A stretch of DNA of 64,000 bases from Providencia vermicola (lineage in GTDB: Bacteria > Pseudomonadota > Gammaproteobacteria > Enterobacterales > Enterobacteriaceae): positions 1 to 64,000 of the forward strand of contig NZ_JAGSPI010000005.1 of NCBI RefSeq assembly GCF_020381325.1. Direction: 5' to 3'. Below, piece after piece: positions 9,615 through 17,946 of this stretch. A program made the position numbers and the translations under genes. Numbering within the stretch: position 1 is the stretch's first letter; each line of letters opens with the position of its first letter. Below the pieces are notes generated by a model, which did no database searches, had not been told where the DNA came from, and was given only the letters and a program-made list of their open reading frames with translations.

Positions 9615-11090
9615 ATGGCGGTACATAATGCTGCTCAAGCTTGTGACTTAATTATTTTCGGTACCAAGGGAGATCTCGCGCGTCGTAAGCTGCTTCCTTC
9701 TTTATATCAGTTGGAAAAAGCGGGTTATATCCACCCTGACACCCGAATTATCGGCGTAGGCCGTGCAGATTGGACACAAGCTGATTATGTCGAATTCGTT
9801 AAAGAAGCGTTAGACAAATTCTTAAAAGAAGAACTCGATTCAGCATTGTGGGAAAAACTCAGCGCCCGCTTAGATTTCTGTAATTTAGACGTTAACGAAA
9901 CAGACAGTTTTGTGCGTTTAGCTGACATGTTAAAGCAAGATTCACACCCAGCTATCCATTACTTTGCCATGCCACCAAGTACATTCGGCGCAATGTGCCA
10001 AGGCCTTGGTCACGCAAAATTAAACAAAAAACCAAACCGTGTCGTGATGGAAAAACCATTAGGCACTGATTTAGAATCTTCTCAAGAAATCAATAATGAA
10101 GTGGCGAAATACTTTGACGAAAGCCAAGTTTATCGTATTGACCACTATTTAGGTAAAGAAACAGTTTTAAACCTGTTAGCGCTGCGCTTTGCAAACTCGT
10201 TGTTTATCAACAACTGGGATAATCGTACGATTGATCATGTGCAAATTACTGTTGCAGAAGAAGTTGGGATTGAAGGCCGTTGGGGCTATTTTGACCAAGC
10301 AGGTCAAATGCGCGATATGATTCAAAACCACTTACTGCAAATTCTGACGATGATTGCAATGTCGCCACCTGCTGATTTAACCACTGACCGTATTCGTGAC
10401 GAGAAAGTTAAAGTATTGCGTTCATTACGCCGTATTGACCATACCAATGTGCGTGAAAAAGCAGTGCGTGGGCAATACACCTCTGGTTTTGTTCAAGGTA
10501 AAAAAGTCCCTGGCTATCTCGAGGAAGAGGGGGCTAACAAGCAGAGTATGACGGAGTCATTCGTTGCACTACGTGTGGATATTGACGATTGGCGTTGGGC
10601 GGGTGTGCCTTTCTATTTACGTACAGGTAAGCGCCTACCAGCAAAATGTTCAGAAGTGGTTGTGTACTTTAAAAAGCCTGCACTGAATATTTTCTCTGAA
10701 AGCTATCAAGATTTACCACAAAACAAACTGACTATCCGTTTGCAGCCAGATGAAGGGATTGATATCGAAATTATGAATAAGGCTCCAGGCCTTGATCATA
10801 AACACCGTTTGCAAACCACTAAACTGGACTTAAGTTTCTCTGAAACCTTTAATCAAACTCATCTAGCCGATGCCTATGAGCGTCTACTGCTTGAAGCAAT
10901 GCGCGGTATCCAAGCGTTATTCGTACGACGTGATGAAGTTGAAGAAGCATGGAAATTTGTTGATTCCATCATGGATGCATGGGCAATGGATAACGAAGCT
11001 CCAAAACCATATCAAGCGGGAACATGGGGGCCAATTGCTTCTGTTGCAATGATTGCTCGCGATGGCCGTTCTTGGAATGAGTTTGAATAA
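9615..11090 (+). CDS. zwf: Glucose-6-phosphate 1-dehydrogenase
   Basis: Oxidises glucose-6-phosphate to 6-phosphogluconolactone with NADP, the entry to the oxidative pentose phosphate and Entner-Doudoroff routes. The 491-residue protein is collinear with E. coli Zwf: N-terminal nucleotide-binding IIFGTKGDLARRKL, active-site RIDHYLGKE, and the C-terminus SVAMIARDGRSWNEFE. The ATG at 9615 follows GAGGAG by seven bases and aligns with the E. coli start; the in-frame TTG at 9600 is rejected. It is transcribed away from hexR, its likely repressor. Confidence 0.97.
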   Translation: MAVHNAAQACDLIIFGTKGDLARRKLLPSLYQLEKAGYIHPDTRIIGVGRADWTQADYVEFVKEALDKFLKEELDSALWEKLSARLDFCNLDVNETDSFVRLADMLKQDSHPAIHYFAMPPSTFGAMCQGLGHAKLNKKPNRVVMEKPLGTDLESSQEINNEVAKYFDESQVYRIDHYLGKETVLNLLALRFANSLFINNWDNRTIDHVQITVAEEVGIEGRWGYFDQAGQMRDMIQNHLLQILTMIAMSPPADLTTDRIRDEKVKVLRSLRRIDHTNVREKAVRGQYTSGFVQGKKVPGYLEEEGANKQSMTESFVALRVDIDDWRWAGVPFYLRTGKRLPAKCSEVVVYFKKPALNIFSESYQDLPQNKLTIRLQPDEGIDIEIMNKAPGLDHKHRLQTTKLDLSFSETFNQTHLADAYERLLLEAMRGIQALFVRRDEVEEAWKFVDSIMDAWAMDNEAPKPYQAGTWGPIASVAMIARDGRSWNEFE

Positions 11091-11118
11091 TCGATAGCTA
11101 AACGCAATTTTAATGATA

Positions 11119-11147
11119 AAAGCCAAACCCACGAGTTTGGCTTTTTT
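11119..11147. terminator. zwf / pdxK bidirectional terminator
   Basis: Stem AAAGCCAAAC / GTTTGGCTTT (11119-11128, 11135-11144), a 6-base loop and a T run. It lies between the convergent zwf and pdxK. Confidence 0.85.
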
Positions 11148-11163
11148 ATGATATCGGAACGAA

Positions 11164-12012
11164 TTAGAGCACTAATTCACTGCGCCCTGTTGCAACCATA
11201 TGGATAATCCCTTGTTCGATGCGTAAGCACGCCATTTTTGCCGCATCGGGAACGGAAAGACCCGCAAGTAGCTGTGCTGTCAGTTCTGCCCCAAATAAGT
11301 CGCCTGTCCCTTTTGGTGTGACAGGGTAACGTTTATGACGGATCACGGCGACATCGTTTTTCGTCACGCAGACCACTTCAATATTATCGTCATCAGGTTG
11401 GAAGGCACTAGTAATAATTACCCATTGCGTATGACCTTTTAATAAGCTGCGAGCGGCAATAATTGCTTCGTTTAAGTTATTAACCTGCTGCCCACTTAAC
11501 GTCATTAATTCAAATTTATTCGGGATAATACCTGTTGCTAATGGGATAACTTTATCACGGTAGACATCAGCAATCTCAGGTGGAATATAAAAGCCACTAT
11601 CTTCATCCCCCATGACGGGGTCGACAATAACAGGTAATGTAGGGCGCTGTTCACGCACTTTTTCCAGCCAACAGGCTAAATCCCGAGCTTTGTCTGGGGA
11701 GCCTAAATAACCCGTTAAAATTGACCTGACGGAGTCTAAGCTACCGCGTTCTACAAAACCGTTTAAATAGCCGCGGAACCATTCACCGGGTAACTCACCA
11801 CCATAACAGGTTGGATAGTGAGGCGTATTGCTTAATACTACGGTTGGAATTGCGGCAACACGTAAGCCTTGCTTAGTCATTGCAGGAACTGCGATGCTGT
11901 TTCCCACACTGCCATAAATTACCTGAGATTGAATGGATACGACATCATAAGGGAGTGGCGTTGCGTCTGCGGCATTTTGAAAGCTGTTGGAGGTTAGGCT
12001 GAAGGTGTTCAT
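11164..12012 (-). CDS. pdxK: Pyridoxine/pyridoxal/pyridoxamine kinase
   Basis: A ribokinase-superfamily vitamin B6 kinase of 282 residues in the salvage pathway to pyridoxal phosphate. It resembles E. coli PdxK rather than PdxY: VVSIQSQVIYGSVGNSIAVP at the N-terminus, LSNTPHYPTCYGG, VDPVMGDEDSGFY, and the anion-hole motif GTGDLFGAEL. The ATG at 12012 has a GAGAGAG ribosome site; an upstream extension to 12036 lacks homology. The gene is monocistronic and convergent with zwf, as far as I can see. Confidence 0.93.
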   Translation of the reverse strand: MNTFSLTSNSFQNAADATPLPYDVVSIQSQVIYGSVGNSIAVPAMTKQGLRVAAIPTVVLSNTPHYPTCYGGELPGEWFRGYLNGFVERGSLDSVRSILTGYLGSPDKARDLACWLEKVREQRPTLPVIVDPVMGDEDSGFYIPPEIADVYRDKVIPLATGIIPNKFELMTLSGQQVNNLNEAIIAARSLLKGHTQWVIITSAFQPDDDNIEVVCVTKNDVAVIRHKRYPVTPKGTGDLFGAELTAQLLAGLSVPDAAKMACLRIEQGIIHMVATGRSELVL

Positions 12013-12280
12013 GTCTCTCTCTTTGGTGTAACTCAATCATATGGCTACTATAAGAAGCTTGTTCCTTTAGCTTGTCAATGTGAAAGATCAAACAGCGCAC
12101 GCATTGGGCTAGCAAAGTCAAAAAAGTGGTATAAATAAATTTTTTTATTTAAAAATGCTAAAGGAAAATGCCAAAATTACGGTTGACTATTCGGTCGAAG
12201 CTTGATGGCACTAGGGTTAGTTAGCATATTAATGAATAAGTATGCATATTTTTATGCAATATAAAAGGCGTTTGTATTCA

Positions 12281-12309
12281 TTGACTTAATAAAAAAGGCA
12301 TGCTAAAAA
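12281..12309 (+). promoter_or_regulatory. Candidate mdtJI promoter with long leader
   Basis: TTGACT (12281-12286), a 17-bp spacer and TAAAAA (12304-12309) form a fair sigma-70 promoter. Transcription would begin near 12316, leaving a leader of about 330 bases before mdtJ. The stretch from 12013 to 12280 shows nothing else that I can name. Confidence 0.45.
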
Positions 12310-12387
12310 TAGTGTGTAATCAACTATCAACATGAGGGTTCGGAGTAAATTGGGTGGATGTCCGCCTGATGAAAAGAATAAGATATC

Positions 12388-12498
12388 ATGCTTAGCTCAA
12401 CTAGCGGCAAGATCAGCAAGTCCCAAAAAAGAACGACACACAGGCTTTTCCTTTCAGCTATCCTTTCCAGTGAACACTACTGGTGTGGTGCATTATAG
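12388..12498 (+). CDS. Candidate 36-codon upstream ORF in the mdtJI leader (MdtU-like position)
   Basis: The reading frame starts MLSSTSGKISKSQKRTTHRL and ends SSEHYWCGAL. It lies inside the mdtJI leader, 147 bp before mdtJ. E. coli mdtJI is preceded by the small uORF mdtU, which links spermidine to transcription read-through, and the length and position here are similar. The ribosome site is weak. A 64-codon frame (12332-12526) overlaps it in another phase, so the choice of frame is uncertain. A perfect 6-bp hairpin (12522-12537) follows the stop. The call is an inference from context. Confidence 0.4.
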   Translation: MLSSTSGKISKSQKRTTHRLFLSAILSSEHYWCGAL

Positions 12499-12645
12499 CG
12501 TCTCTCTCGATTATTCATTTCGCTGAATAAATTCAGCATCGCATTGTTTTTATTTGAATTTTCAACAACTGCGTTAACGCTTTTTGTTTGCATGCTCTGT
12601 ACAAAAAACAGGCTATGACGCAGCTGTATATAGAGAGATATTATA

Positions 12646-13074
12646 ATGATTTATTGGATATTTTTAGTATTAGCTATCGTAACTGAAGTTATTGGTACCT
12701 TATCAATGAAACACGCCAGTGTGAGTGGCGATTTCACTGGCATGGTGGTCATGTACGTGATGATAGCCACATCATACATTCTTCTCGCCATCGCAGTGAA
12801 AAAAGTTGCATTAGGTGTTGCCTACGCACTTTGGGAAGGTATCGGCATTTTGTTCATTACCACTTTTAGTGTCATGTGGTTTGGTGAAACCTTATCACCG
12901 ATGAAAATAGGTGGATTGGTATTATTGATCACTGGTATCGGCCTGATTAAATCAGGAACCAAAAAAGCGACAGTTCGCGGATCGGCTCAAAAAGTAAAAC
13001 AGGCCACTCAGCATGCGGTCAATGCAGCTAAATCAAGTGCTTTAGTTGGACGCGAAGCTAAGTCGGAGGCGTAA
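12646..13074 (+). CDS. mdtJ: Spermidine export protein MdtJ (SMR family)
   Basis: A four-helix small-multidrug-resistance transporter of the inner membrane, one half of the MdtJI spermidine exporter. The core aligns with E. coli Mdt[21 protein letters not shown] with the essential membrane Glu of the SMR family in helix 1, and [14 protein letters not shown] in helix 3. It is 142 residues against about 121 in E. coli, the extra being a basic and Ala-rich C-terminal tail after LIKSGTKK. The ribosome site is AGAGAGAT. The stop is one base before the mdtI start. Confidence 0.94.
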   Translation: MIYWIFLVLAIVTEVIGTLSMKHASVSGDFTGMVVMYVMIATSYILLAIAVKKVALGVAYALWEGIGILFITTFSVMWFGETLSPMKIGGLVLLITGIGLIKSGTKKATVRGSAQKVKQATQHAVNAAKSSALVGREAKSEA

Positions 13075-13075
13075 T

Positions 13076-13408
13076 ATGGCCAGTCATTTTGAATGGTGGC
13101 ATGCAGCGTTTTTGATCTTAGCGGTGGTATTGGAAATTATAGCGAATATCTTGTTAAAAATGTCGAATGGCTTTAAACGATATTGGCTAGGGATACTCTC
13201 GCTGTTGGCCGTACTTGGGGCATTTAGCTCTCTTGCACAAGCAGTAAAAGGTATCGAGCTATCCATCGCATATGCGCTCTGGGGAGCTTTCGGGATCATC
13301 GCGACAGTGGCAGCAGGGTGGATACTGTTTAATCAACGGCTGAATTATAAAGGCTGGGGTGGAATAGTGTTACTGTTGCTGGGAATGGTGTTGATTAAGA
13401 TGTCTTAA
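13076..13408 (+). CDS. mdtI: Spermidine export protein MdtI (SMR family)
   Basis: A 110-residue four-helix SMR protein that pairs with MdtJ to export spermidine. It aligns with E. coli MdtI from the start ([20 protein letters not shown]) to the end (MVLIKMS), with the conserved Glu in helix 1 and [11 protein letters not shown] in helix 3. The ATG at 13076 has a GGAGG site overlapping the end of mdtJ, so the two are translationally coupled. An upstream in-frame start at 13046 would overlap mdtJ and is not supported. Confidence 0.94.
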   Translation: MASHFEWWHAAFLILAVVLEIIANILLKMSNGFKRYWLGILSLLAVLGAFSSLAQAVKGIELSIAYALWGAFGIIATVAAGWILFNQRLNYKGWGGIVLLLLGMVLIKMS

Positions 13409-13423
13409 TGCGCGTTATATTTT

Positions 13424-13536
13424 GCGTTGTCGCGTTGTTGGCTGCACTTGCTAACCCAAGTCACATACTACTGTATGCTCCTTGGGATTAGCGCGATTGC
13501 CGCCTAGCGACACCACAAACTATTTAGCGCATGAAT
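13424..13536. repeat. ERIC-like palindromic repeat, copy A
   Basis: A roughly 113-bp imperfect palindrome. The core GCTAACCCAAGTCACATAC, then GTATGCTCCTTGGGATTAGC, corresponds base for base to much of the ERIC core (ACCCCAGTCACTTAC and GTAAGCTCCTGGGGATT). Outer arms GTCGCG and TAGCGAC also pair. It lies 15 bp after mdtI. Confidence 0.8.
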
Positions 13537-13600
13537 ACATTATTATATTTTGCGCGTGAATGTGTGTAAATGTATCGCTGTTCGCACCGCGGATCTAACA

Positions 13601-13635
13601 AAAAAGGGCTAACCAAAAATGGTAGCCCTTTTTTC
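13601..13635. terminator. Bidirectional terminator between repeat copies
   Basis: An A run, the stem GGGCTAACCA / TGGTAGCCC with small bulges, then six T bases. It can end transcription from mdtJI on the plus strand and from the kinase gene on the minus strand. Confidence 0.75.
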
Positions 13636-13656
13636 TATGAAGAAATTGACTTAGTC

Positions 13657-13698
13657 AATTGCCGCCTAGCGACACCACAAACTATTTAGCGCATGAAT
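13657..13698. repeat. ERIC-like repeat fragment (right end only)
   Basis: About 42 bp identical to the right end of the full copies (ATTGCCGCCTAGCGACACCA onwards to GCGCATGAAT). The left part is missing. It directly precedes full copy B, as the right end of one unit precedes the next in the tandem series. Confidence 0.75.
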
Positions 13699-13707
13699 GT
13701 GTATTTT

Positions 13708-13820
13708 GAGCTGTCGCGTTGTTGGCTGCACTTGCTAACCCAAGTCACATACTCATGTATGCTCCTTGGGATTAGCGCGATTGCCGCCTAGCGACACCAC
13801 AAACTATTTAGCGCATGAAT
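13708..13820. repeat. ERIC-like palindromic repeat, copy B
   Basis: A full copy, nearly identical to copy A. The central loop reads CATACTCATGTATG instead of CATACTACTGTATG. It is the first of three copies at exact 122-bp spacing. Confidence 0.8.
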
Positions 13821-13829
13821 GTGTATTTT

Positions 13830-13942
13830 GAGCTGTCGCGTTGTTGGCTGCACTTGCTAACCCAAGTCACATACTACTGTATGCTCCTTGGGATTAGCGC
13901 GATTGCCACCTAGCGACACCACAAACTATTTTGCGCATGAAT
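13830..13942. repeat. ERIC-like palindromic repeat, copy C
   Basis: A full copy, 122 bp after copy B, differing at only a few bases (GCCACC for GCCGCC, TTTTGCGC for TTTAGCGC). Confidence 0.8.
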
Positions 13943-13951
13943 GTGCATATC

Positions 13952-14025
13952 GAGCTGTCGTGTTGTTGGCGCACTTGCTAACTCAAGCAGTCTACTTATG
14001 TAGATGAATTAGGTTTTTATGCTAT
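13952..14025. repeat. ERIC-like repeat, diverged and truncated copy D
   Basis: It starts 122 bp after copy C with GAGCTGTCGTGTTGTTGG but has a diverged core (GCTAACTCAAG, then TCTACTTATGTAGA) and no right end. It runs up to the stop codon of the kinase gene. Confidence 0.65.
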
Positions 14026-15528
14026 TTAATGCACTGATTTTCTTAATTGATTATCGAGTTGATAAACAGGTTGTAATGCAGTGTATAACGCATCAAAAAC
14101 ACGGTAAGTATCACTATATTCAGCATTGCTTTTCGGTAAATAGCGAGTTTTAATCTTCACACATTGTGAGATAGCGTCTTTGAAAGAGGCAAAATATCCC
14201 TCATCAACAGCAGCAATAATAGCGGCGCCTAAGCTTGATGCTTCCTCATTCTCAGGTATTTCAATCGGCTGATTGGCAAAATTAGATTTTAGCTGTGTCC
14301 AAAAGGCTGATTTTGCGCCACCACCGACAGAAACAATTTTTATCACTTCAACACCTGCATCTTGCATATGTTGTAAATTCTTCTTCAAAAGACATGCGAC
14401 GCCTTGCATCACCGATAAAGCAAAATCATATTTATCATGGTGTGCATTGACAGCAAAAAAAGCACCTGTGGCATGTTCATTAAAATCGGGTGCATTCACT
14501 CCAGTTAAATAAGGCAAAAATATGGGCGGCGGTAATTGACGATGCTTATTTTTAATTTGCTGAGTTATTTCATTAAAAGACAGAGTTTCGCAAAATTGAT
14601 TCTTAAACCACTCCAAACTATAACCACCGCTTTCACAAACAGGCAATAGCACATATGAATTAGGGAAAGGGCCACAATTGAGTGGGATTTTACTGCCATC
14701 AAAAATCGGTTGGTTAACCAGTGTTGCAATAGACAACACGGTGCCCGCCGATTCGCTAATAACGCCTTCTTGAATATTCCCCGTTCCTATCATCCCAGCG
14801 AAATGGTCTAAAGTACCGATATTAATTTTCGTTTCTTGGGTTAGCCCATAATCCTCGCAAACCCATTGTTCTATAAGGTTTCCTGCAATACTCCCAGAGG
14901 GGTGAACCTCAGGTAATTGGGATAATTTAACCCCGCAGTAGTCTAAAATATCAGTCCAATATTGTTTTTTGGTAATATCAAAGTAATGGGAAAAACTGTA
15001 AATAGAATAGTCGCCTAACATCCGACCGCTAAGCCTAAAAACAATATAATCTTTTAATAATAAATAATGCGCAGTACGAGAGAATATCTCGGGTTGGTGG
15101 CGCTTCAACCATAACATTTTGGTGATGGGCCATGTCGGAATAAGTTTGGGTTGACCTGTTGTGTGATAACACAGTGTTTCATCAAAAGCGTGAGACAATT
15201 CATCACATTCTTTTTTAGACCGCATATCCAACCATGAAATAGCAGGGTAACAAGGTTGTTGTGATTCAGCTAATAAAACCAAGGACTCTGCTTGCCCCGT
15301 TAGGACAATCTGCACAACATTATGTTGGTTGTGATTTTTGCCTAATAGGGCAGATTGCTTAACCATGGATTGAATACGGTTAAAATAGTCATTTGGGTCA
15401 AATTCAACCCTATCATCTGTTTGCTGGTAGGTAACTGTTTCAGATAATAACGATAATAACGTTAATTTTGAATCATAGATGGAGACTTTAATATTGGTAG
15501 TTCCCAGGTCAATGGCAATAATGTTCAT
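14026..15528 (-). CDS. FGGY-family carbohydrate kinase (xylulokinase/ribulokinase-like)
   Basis: A 500-residue sugar kinase with the two-lobed actin-like ATPase fold. The N-terminal phosphate-binding MNIIAIDLGTTNIKVSIYD and the second-lobe motifs GTLDHFAGMIGTG and KIVSVGGGAKSAFW are clear. FGGY kinases phosphorylate ketoses or polyols. Here the neighbours (polyol-type transporter, SDR dehydrogenase, epimerase, triosephosphate-isomerase homologue) suggest a ketose made from a polyol, or the polyol itself. The substrate cannot be named. AGGA stands 8 bases before the ATG. The gene is 13 bp after the LacI regulator gene on the same strand, so the two are probably co-transcribed. Confidence 0.88.
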   Translation of the reverse strand: MNIIAIDLGTTNIKVSIYDSKLTLLSLLSETVTYQQTDDRVEFDPNDYFNRIQSMVKQSALLGKNHNQHNVVQIVLTGQAESLVLLAESQQPCYPAISWLDMRSKKECDELSHAFDETLCYHTTGQPKLIPTWPITKMLWLKRHQPEIFSRTAHYLLLKDYIVFRLSGRMLGDYSIYSFSHYFDITKKQYWTDILDYCGVKLSQLPEVHPSGSIAGNLIEQWVCEDYGLTQETKINIGTLDHFAGMIGTGNIQEGVISESAGTVLSIATLVNQPIFDGSKIPLNCGPFPNSYVLLPVCESGGYSLEWFKNQFCETLSFNEITQQIKNKHRQLPPPIFLPYLTGVNAPDFNEHATGAFFAVNAHHDKYDFALSVMQGVACLLKKNLQHMQDAGVEVIKIVSVGGGAKSAFWTQLKSNFANQPIEIPENEEASSLGAAIIAAVDEGYFASFKDAISQCVKIKTRYLPKSNAEYSDTYRVFDALYTALQPVYQLDNQLRKSVH

Positions 15529-15541
15529 GGAGTGATCCTCG

Positions 15542-16582
15542 TTATTTTTGTAATAGATTTTTTACTGAACCACGGTTAATTAGCGTTGGTTCAGACGAGA
15601 AAAAGCAGGTTTCAGATCGACCTTTTAATAAACACGCACGTAAAATACTAATATGGCTTTCCGCTATTTTTTCTTTCGGTAGTTGTATCGTTGTTAGTGG
15701 AGGCGTGGAAAAAATAGATAATGGATTGTTATCGAAGCCAATAACACTGATATCTTCAGGAATTGAAAACTGATACTGCATTGCGGCCTTATACACCCCG
15801 TATGCCAGATTATCGTCAAATGTCATTACGGCAGTTAAAGGTAGGTTGAATGCATGCTTTTTCGTATCCCAGAGGGATTGAATGACCTGAAAACCATTCA
15901 TTATTGAGGAGCTGGCAATTTTTACGCGTTCATCATCAAACGGTACTCCATATTCAGCAAAGGCTTTTTTGATTCCTAATACATAGTTACGGCTGGTTGG
16001 AAAATTCAGTGTTTCTGTGATCACTAAACAATCTTTATGGCCCTGACTCAATAAATGAGAGGCTGCTAAATAACCACCTTGTTCATAATCAACATGAACA
16101 TGGTGGCTGCTAATATTGTCATAGTGGGCACCTTGCACAATTAATTTATTTGAGAATTCAGATAAAAGCTGCAAATTAGCAGGGTTCATTGACGTTGGTT
16201 CAAGAATAATAAAGTCAGGTAAACGAGATAACACTGCTTGGATATTAGCTCGTTCAATTTTTTCACTAAATTGTGAGTCAAAAATCATGGTGGTATAGCC
16301 ATGCTTTGCCATCGTAATGGCAATATCACGAAAAATGTAGGTTAAAACTGGATTTTCAATATCATTAAAAATAATGGCAATTGTTTTTGTTGAATCACCA
16401 CGTAAACCTTTCGCCAATGAATTTGGGGTATACCCCATTTCATTGGCTTTATGCAGCACAAGCTTACGCGTTTCTTCTTTAATCGCAGGGTTATGATTGA
16501 GCGCTTTTGAGACAGTTGAAAATGAAATATTCAGCTCTTTGGCTATCGATTTTATCGTAACAGGTTTATTGGTTGATGCCAT
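15542..16582 (-). CDS. LacI-family transcriptional repressor of the sugar locus
   Basis: A 346-residue regulator. The LacI helix-turn-helix is at residues 8-30 (IKSIAKELNISFSTVSKALN), followed by a periplasmic-binding-protein-like effector domain (VIGFDNNPLSIFSTPPLTTI is typical). The ATG at 16582 has AGG 8 bases upstream; an in-frame TTG at 16606 is less likely. It is divergent from the catabolic operon. Three copies of ATTACAACGTTGTAAT-type palindromes lie in the shared intergenic region, the size and symmetry expected for LacI-family operators. It very likely represses both directions and is relieved by a sugar or sugar phosphate. Confidence 0.92.
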   Translation of the reverse strand: MASTNKPVTIKSIAKELNISFSTVSKALNHNPAIKEETRKLVLHKANEMGYTPNSLAKGLRGDSTKTIAIIFNDIENPVLTYIFRDIAITMAKHGYTTMIFDSQFSEKIERANIQAVLSRLPDFIILEPTSMNPANLQLLSEFSNKLIVQGAHYDNISSHHVHVDYEQGGYLAASHLLSQGHKDCLVITETLNFPTSRNYVLGIKKAFAEYGVPFDDERVKIASSSIMNGFQVIQSLWDTKKHAFNLPLTAVMTFDDNLAYGVYKAAMQYQFSIPEDISVIGFDNNPLSIFSTPPLTTIQLPKEKIAESHISILRACLLKGRSETCFFSSEPTLINRGSVKNLLQK

Positions 16583-16647
16583 CGTATCGGCCTTATTCGA
16601 ATTCAAAATTATAGATAAAATGGTTAACTAACTTCAGAGTAAATAAC

Positions 16648-16665
16648 AATTACAACGTTGTCAAT
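16648..16665. promoter_or_regulatory. LacI-type operator, imperfect copy O3
   Basis: AATTACAACGTTGTCAAT shares the core ATTACAACGTTGT with the two perfect sites downstream. It lies 66 bp upstream of the LacI-family gene, so it probably serves autoregulation. Confidence 0.75.
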
Positions 16666-16952
16666 GAGTGTTATAGCGATTTTGAAATAGGTAAATTATT
16701 TTTTGATATGGCCAGAAGAAATTTCACATTTATATGAATTATTAATTACCTACTGTTTTTCGGTTTAGTTTCAATAATTAATTGTTTCTGATTTATTTAG
16801 TTGATATTAAACAGTATTTGTTATCTTTTGGGCTTTCGGGTTTAAAAGGAAATAAAATTAAGATATCCATCACAAAATGGATTTGTTGTTATTTTTCTGT
16901 AAATACATCTATTGACTTTAAATTGCGATTTAGCGACATTAAGTAAAAAATA

Positions 16953-16970
16953 AATTACAACGTTGTAATT
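16953..16970. promoter_or_regulatory. LacI-type operator, perfect palindrome O1
   Basis: AATTACAACGTTGTAATT is an 18-bp perfect palindrome with the central CG typical of LacI-family operators. Its centre is 119 bp from that of O2, a distance compatible with DNA looping. Confidence 0.85.
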
Positions 16971-17071
16971 ATAACACTGATTTAAACGTTAAAAAAACTT
17001 GTAGGTAGAGGTTTTAAGCAAAAGATAGGAAGACGTTATACGAAGCTTAATGCAAAAAATTTTTACCCAAT

Positions 17072-17089
17072 AATTACAACGTTGTAATT
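17072..17089. promoter_or_regulatory. LacI-type operator, perfect palindrome O2
   Basis: A second exact copy of the 18-bp palindrome, 47 bp upstream of the first gene of the catabolic operon. It probably overlaps the promoter or the start of its transcript. The rest of 16583-17136 is AT-rich with no ORF. Confidence 0.85.
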
Positions 17090-17136
17090 CTAGCGAAGGT
17101 AACAAGAGAAATATCACAATTAAAAATGAGGTCATG

Positions 17137-17940
17137 ATGAAAATAGCAGCCGCCAACCTAATGGTGTCAGGGAAAACAATAACAGAAAAAGCACAACAAC
17201 TTGAAAAATGGGGATTTGATGGGATTGCGTTATTTATAAAGTATAGCGAATGGACGGATGAACTTTATCAAGAAGTCCTTGATTTAGAAAAAAACACAGG
17301 AGTCAAACCGTGTGAATTTGCTTTTAGTGATGATTTATATGGTCATTTGATGAGTGATGATTTGGTATTGCGAGAAAAAAGCCGCGCAATGTATAAGCTT
17401 GCTGCGAAAATTGCGGGTGAACTAGGTGCCGTTACTGAACTTGAATTTGCTTACGGCGTTCAAGACCCACTGCCATTGTTTAATCCCTATCAGTCAATGA
17501 ATGCCGAGCTGCATGCAGGCTTTTTAGACATGTATCGTGAGTTGACCGCACCATTGGCTGGGACGCAGGGTTATATGTTATTGGAGGGCATTAATCGTTA
17601 TGAAAGCCCTTATTTAAATAGTATCAAACAATGTAAAGACATTATTGATGAGCTTGCTTTAGCGAACACAGGTGTACTTGCCGATTTTTTCCATATGTCT
17701 ATCGAAGAAAGCAATATCACAGATAGCATTCGCTATGCAGGAAAAGATATTCGACATGTGCACTTAGGGGACAACAACCGCTTATTACCAGGGTATGGCT
17801 CAATTGATTGGATGGCAGGGTTTAATGTATTGAGAGAAGTTGGGTTTGATGGGTTTGTTTGTCTTGAATGTAGCACTTGTGGCATTTCAGCAAAAACGCT
17901 GCCCGAAACAGCAAAATTCTTAAAAAAATTAATTGGGTAG
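17137..17940 (+). CDS. Sugar phosphate isomerase/epimerase (xylose isomerase-like TIM barrel)
   Basis: A 267-residue protein of the AP-endonuclease-2/xylose-isomerase-like TIM-barrel family. Residues placed for a divalent metal site are visible in YMLLEGINR (Glu), GVLADFFHM (Asp, His), IRHVHLGDNNR (His) and GFVCLECSTC (Glu). Family members epimerise or isomerise ketoses and their phosphates; Brucella EryC is one example. Two ATGs are adjacent (17134 and 17137); the second has better spacing from the GAGG site. It is the first gene of a five-gene operon under the two perfect operators. The substrate is unknown. Confidence 0.85.
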   Translation: MKIAAANLMVSGKTITEKAQQLEKWGFDGIALFIKYSEWTDELYQEVLDLEKNTGVKPCEFAFSDDLYGHLMSDDLVLREKSRAMYKLAAKIAGELGAVTELEFAYGVQDPLPLFNPYQSMNAELHAGFLDMYRELTAPLAGTQGYMLLEGINRYESPYLNSIKQCKDIIDELALANTGVLADFFHMSIEESNITDSIRYAGKDIRHVHLGDNNRLLPGYGSIDWMAGFNVLREVGFDGFVCLECSTCGISAKTLPETAKFLKKLIG

Positions 17941-17946
17941 GGCTGC

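Noticed and set aside
12332-12526. 64-codon ORF upstream of mdtJ as a protein gene
   Set aside because: No ribosome site, a low-complexity polar product, no recognisable family, and it overlaps a shorter frame in the mdtJI leader. Kept only as an alternative phase for the uORF.
13424-14025. CRISPR array
   Set aside because: The repeats are about 113 bp, palindromic and ERIC-like, with spacers of only 9 bp in the tandem part, and there are no cas genes.
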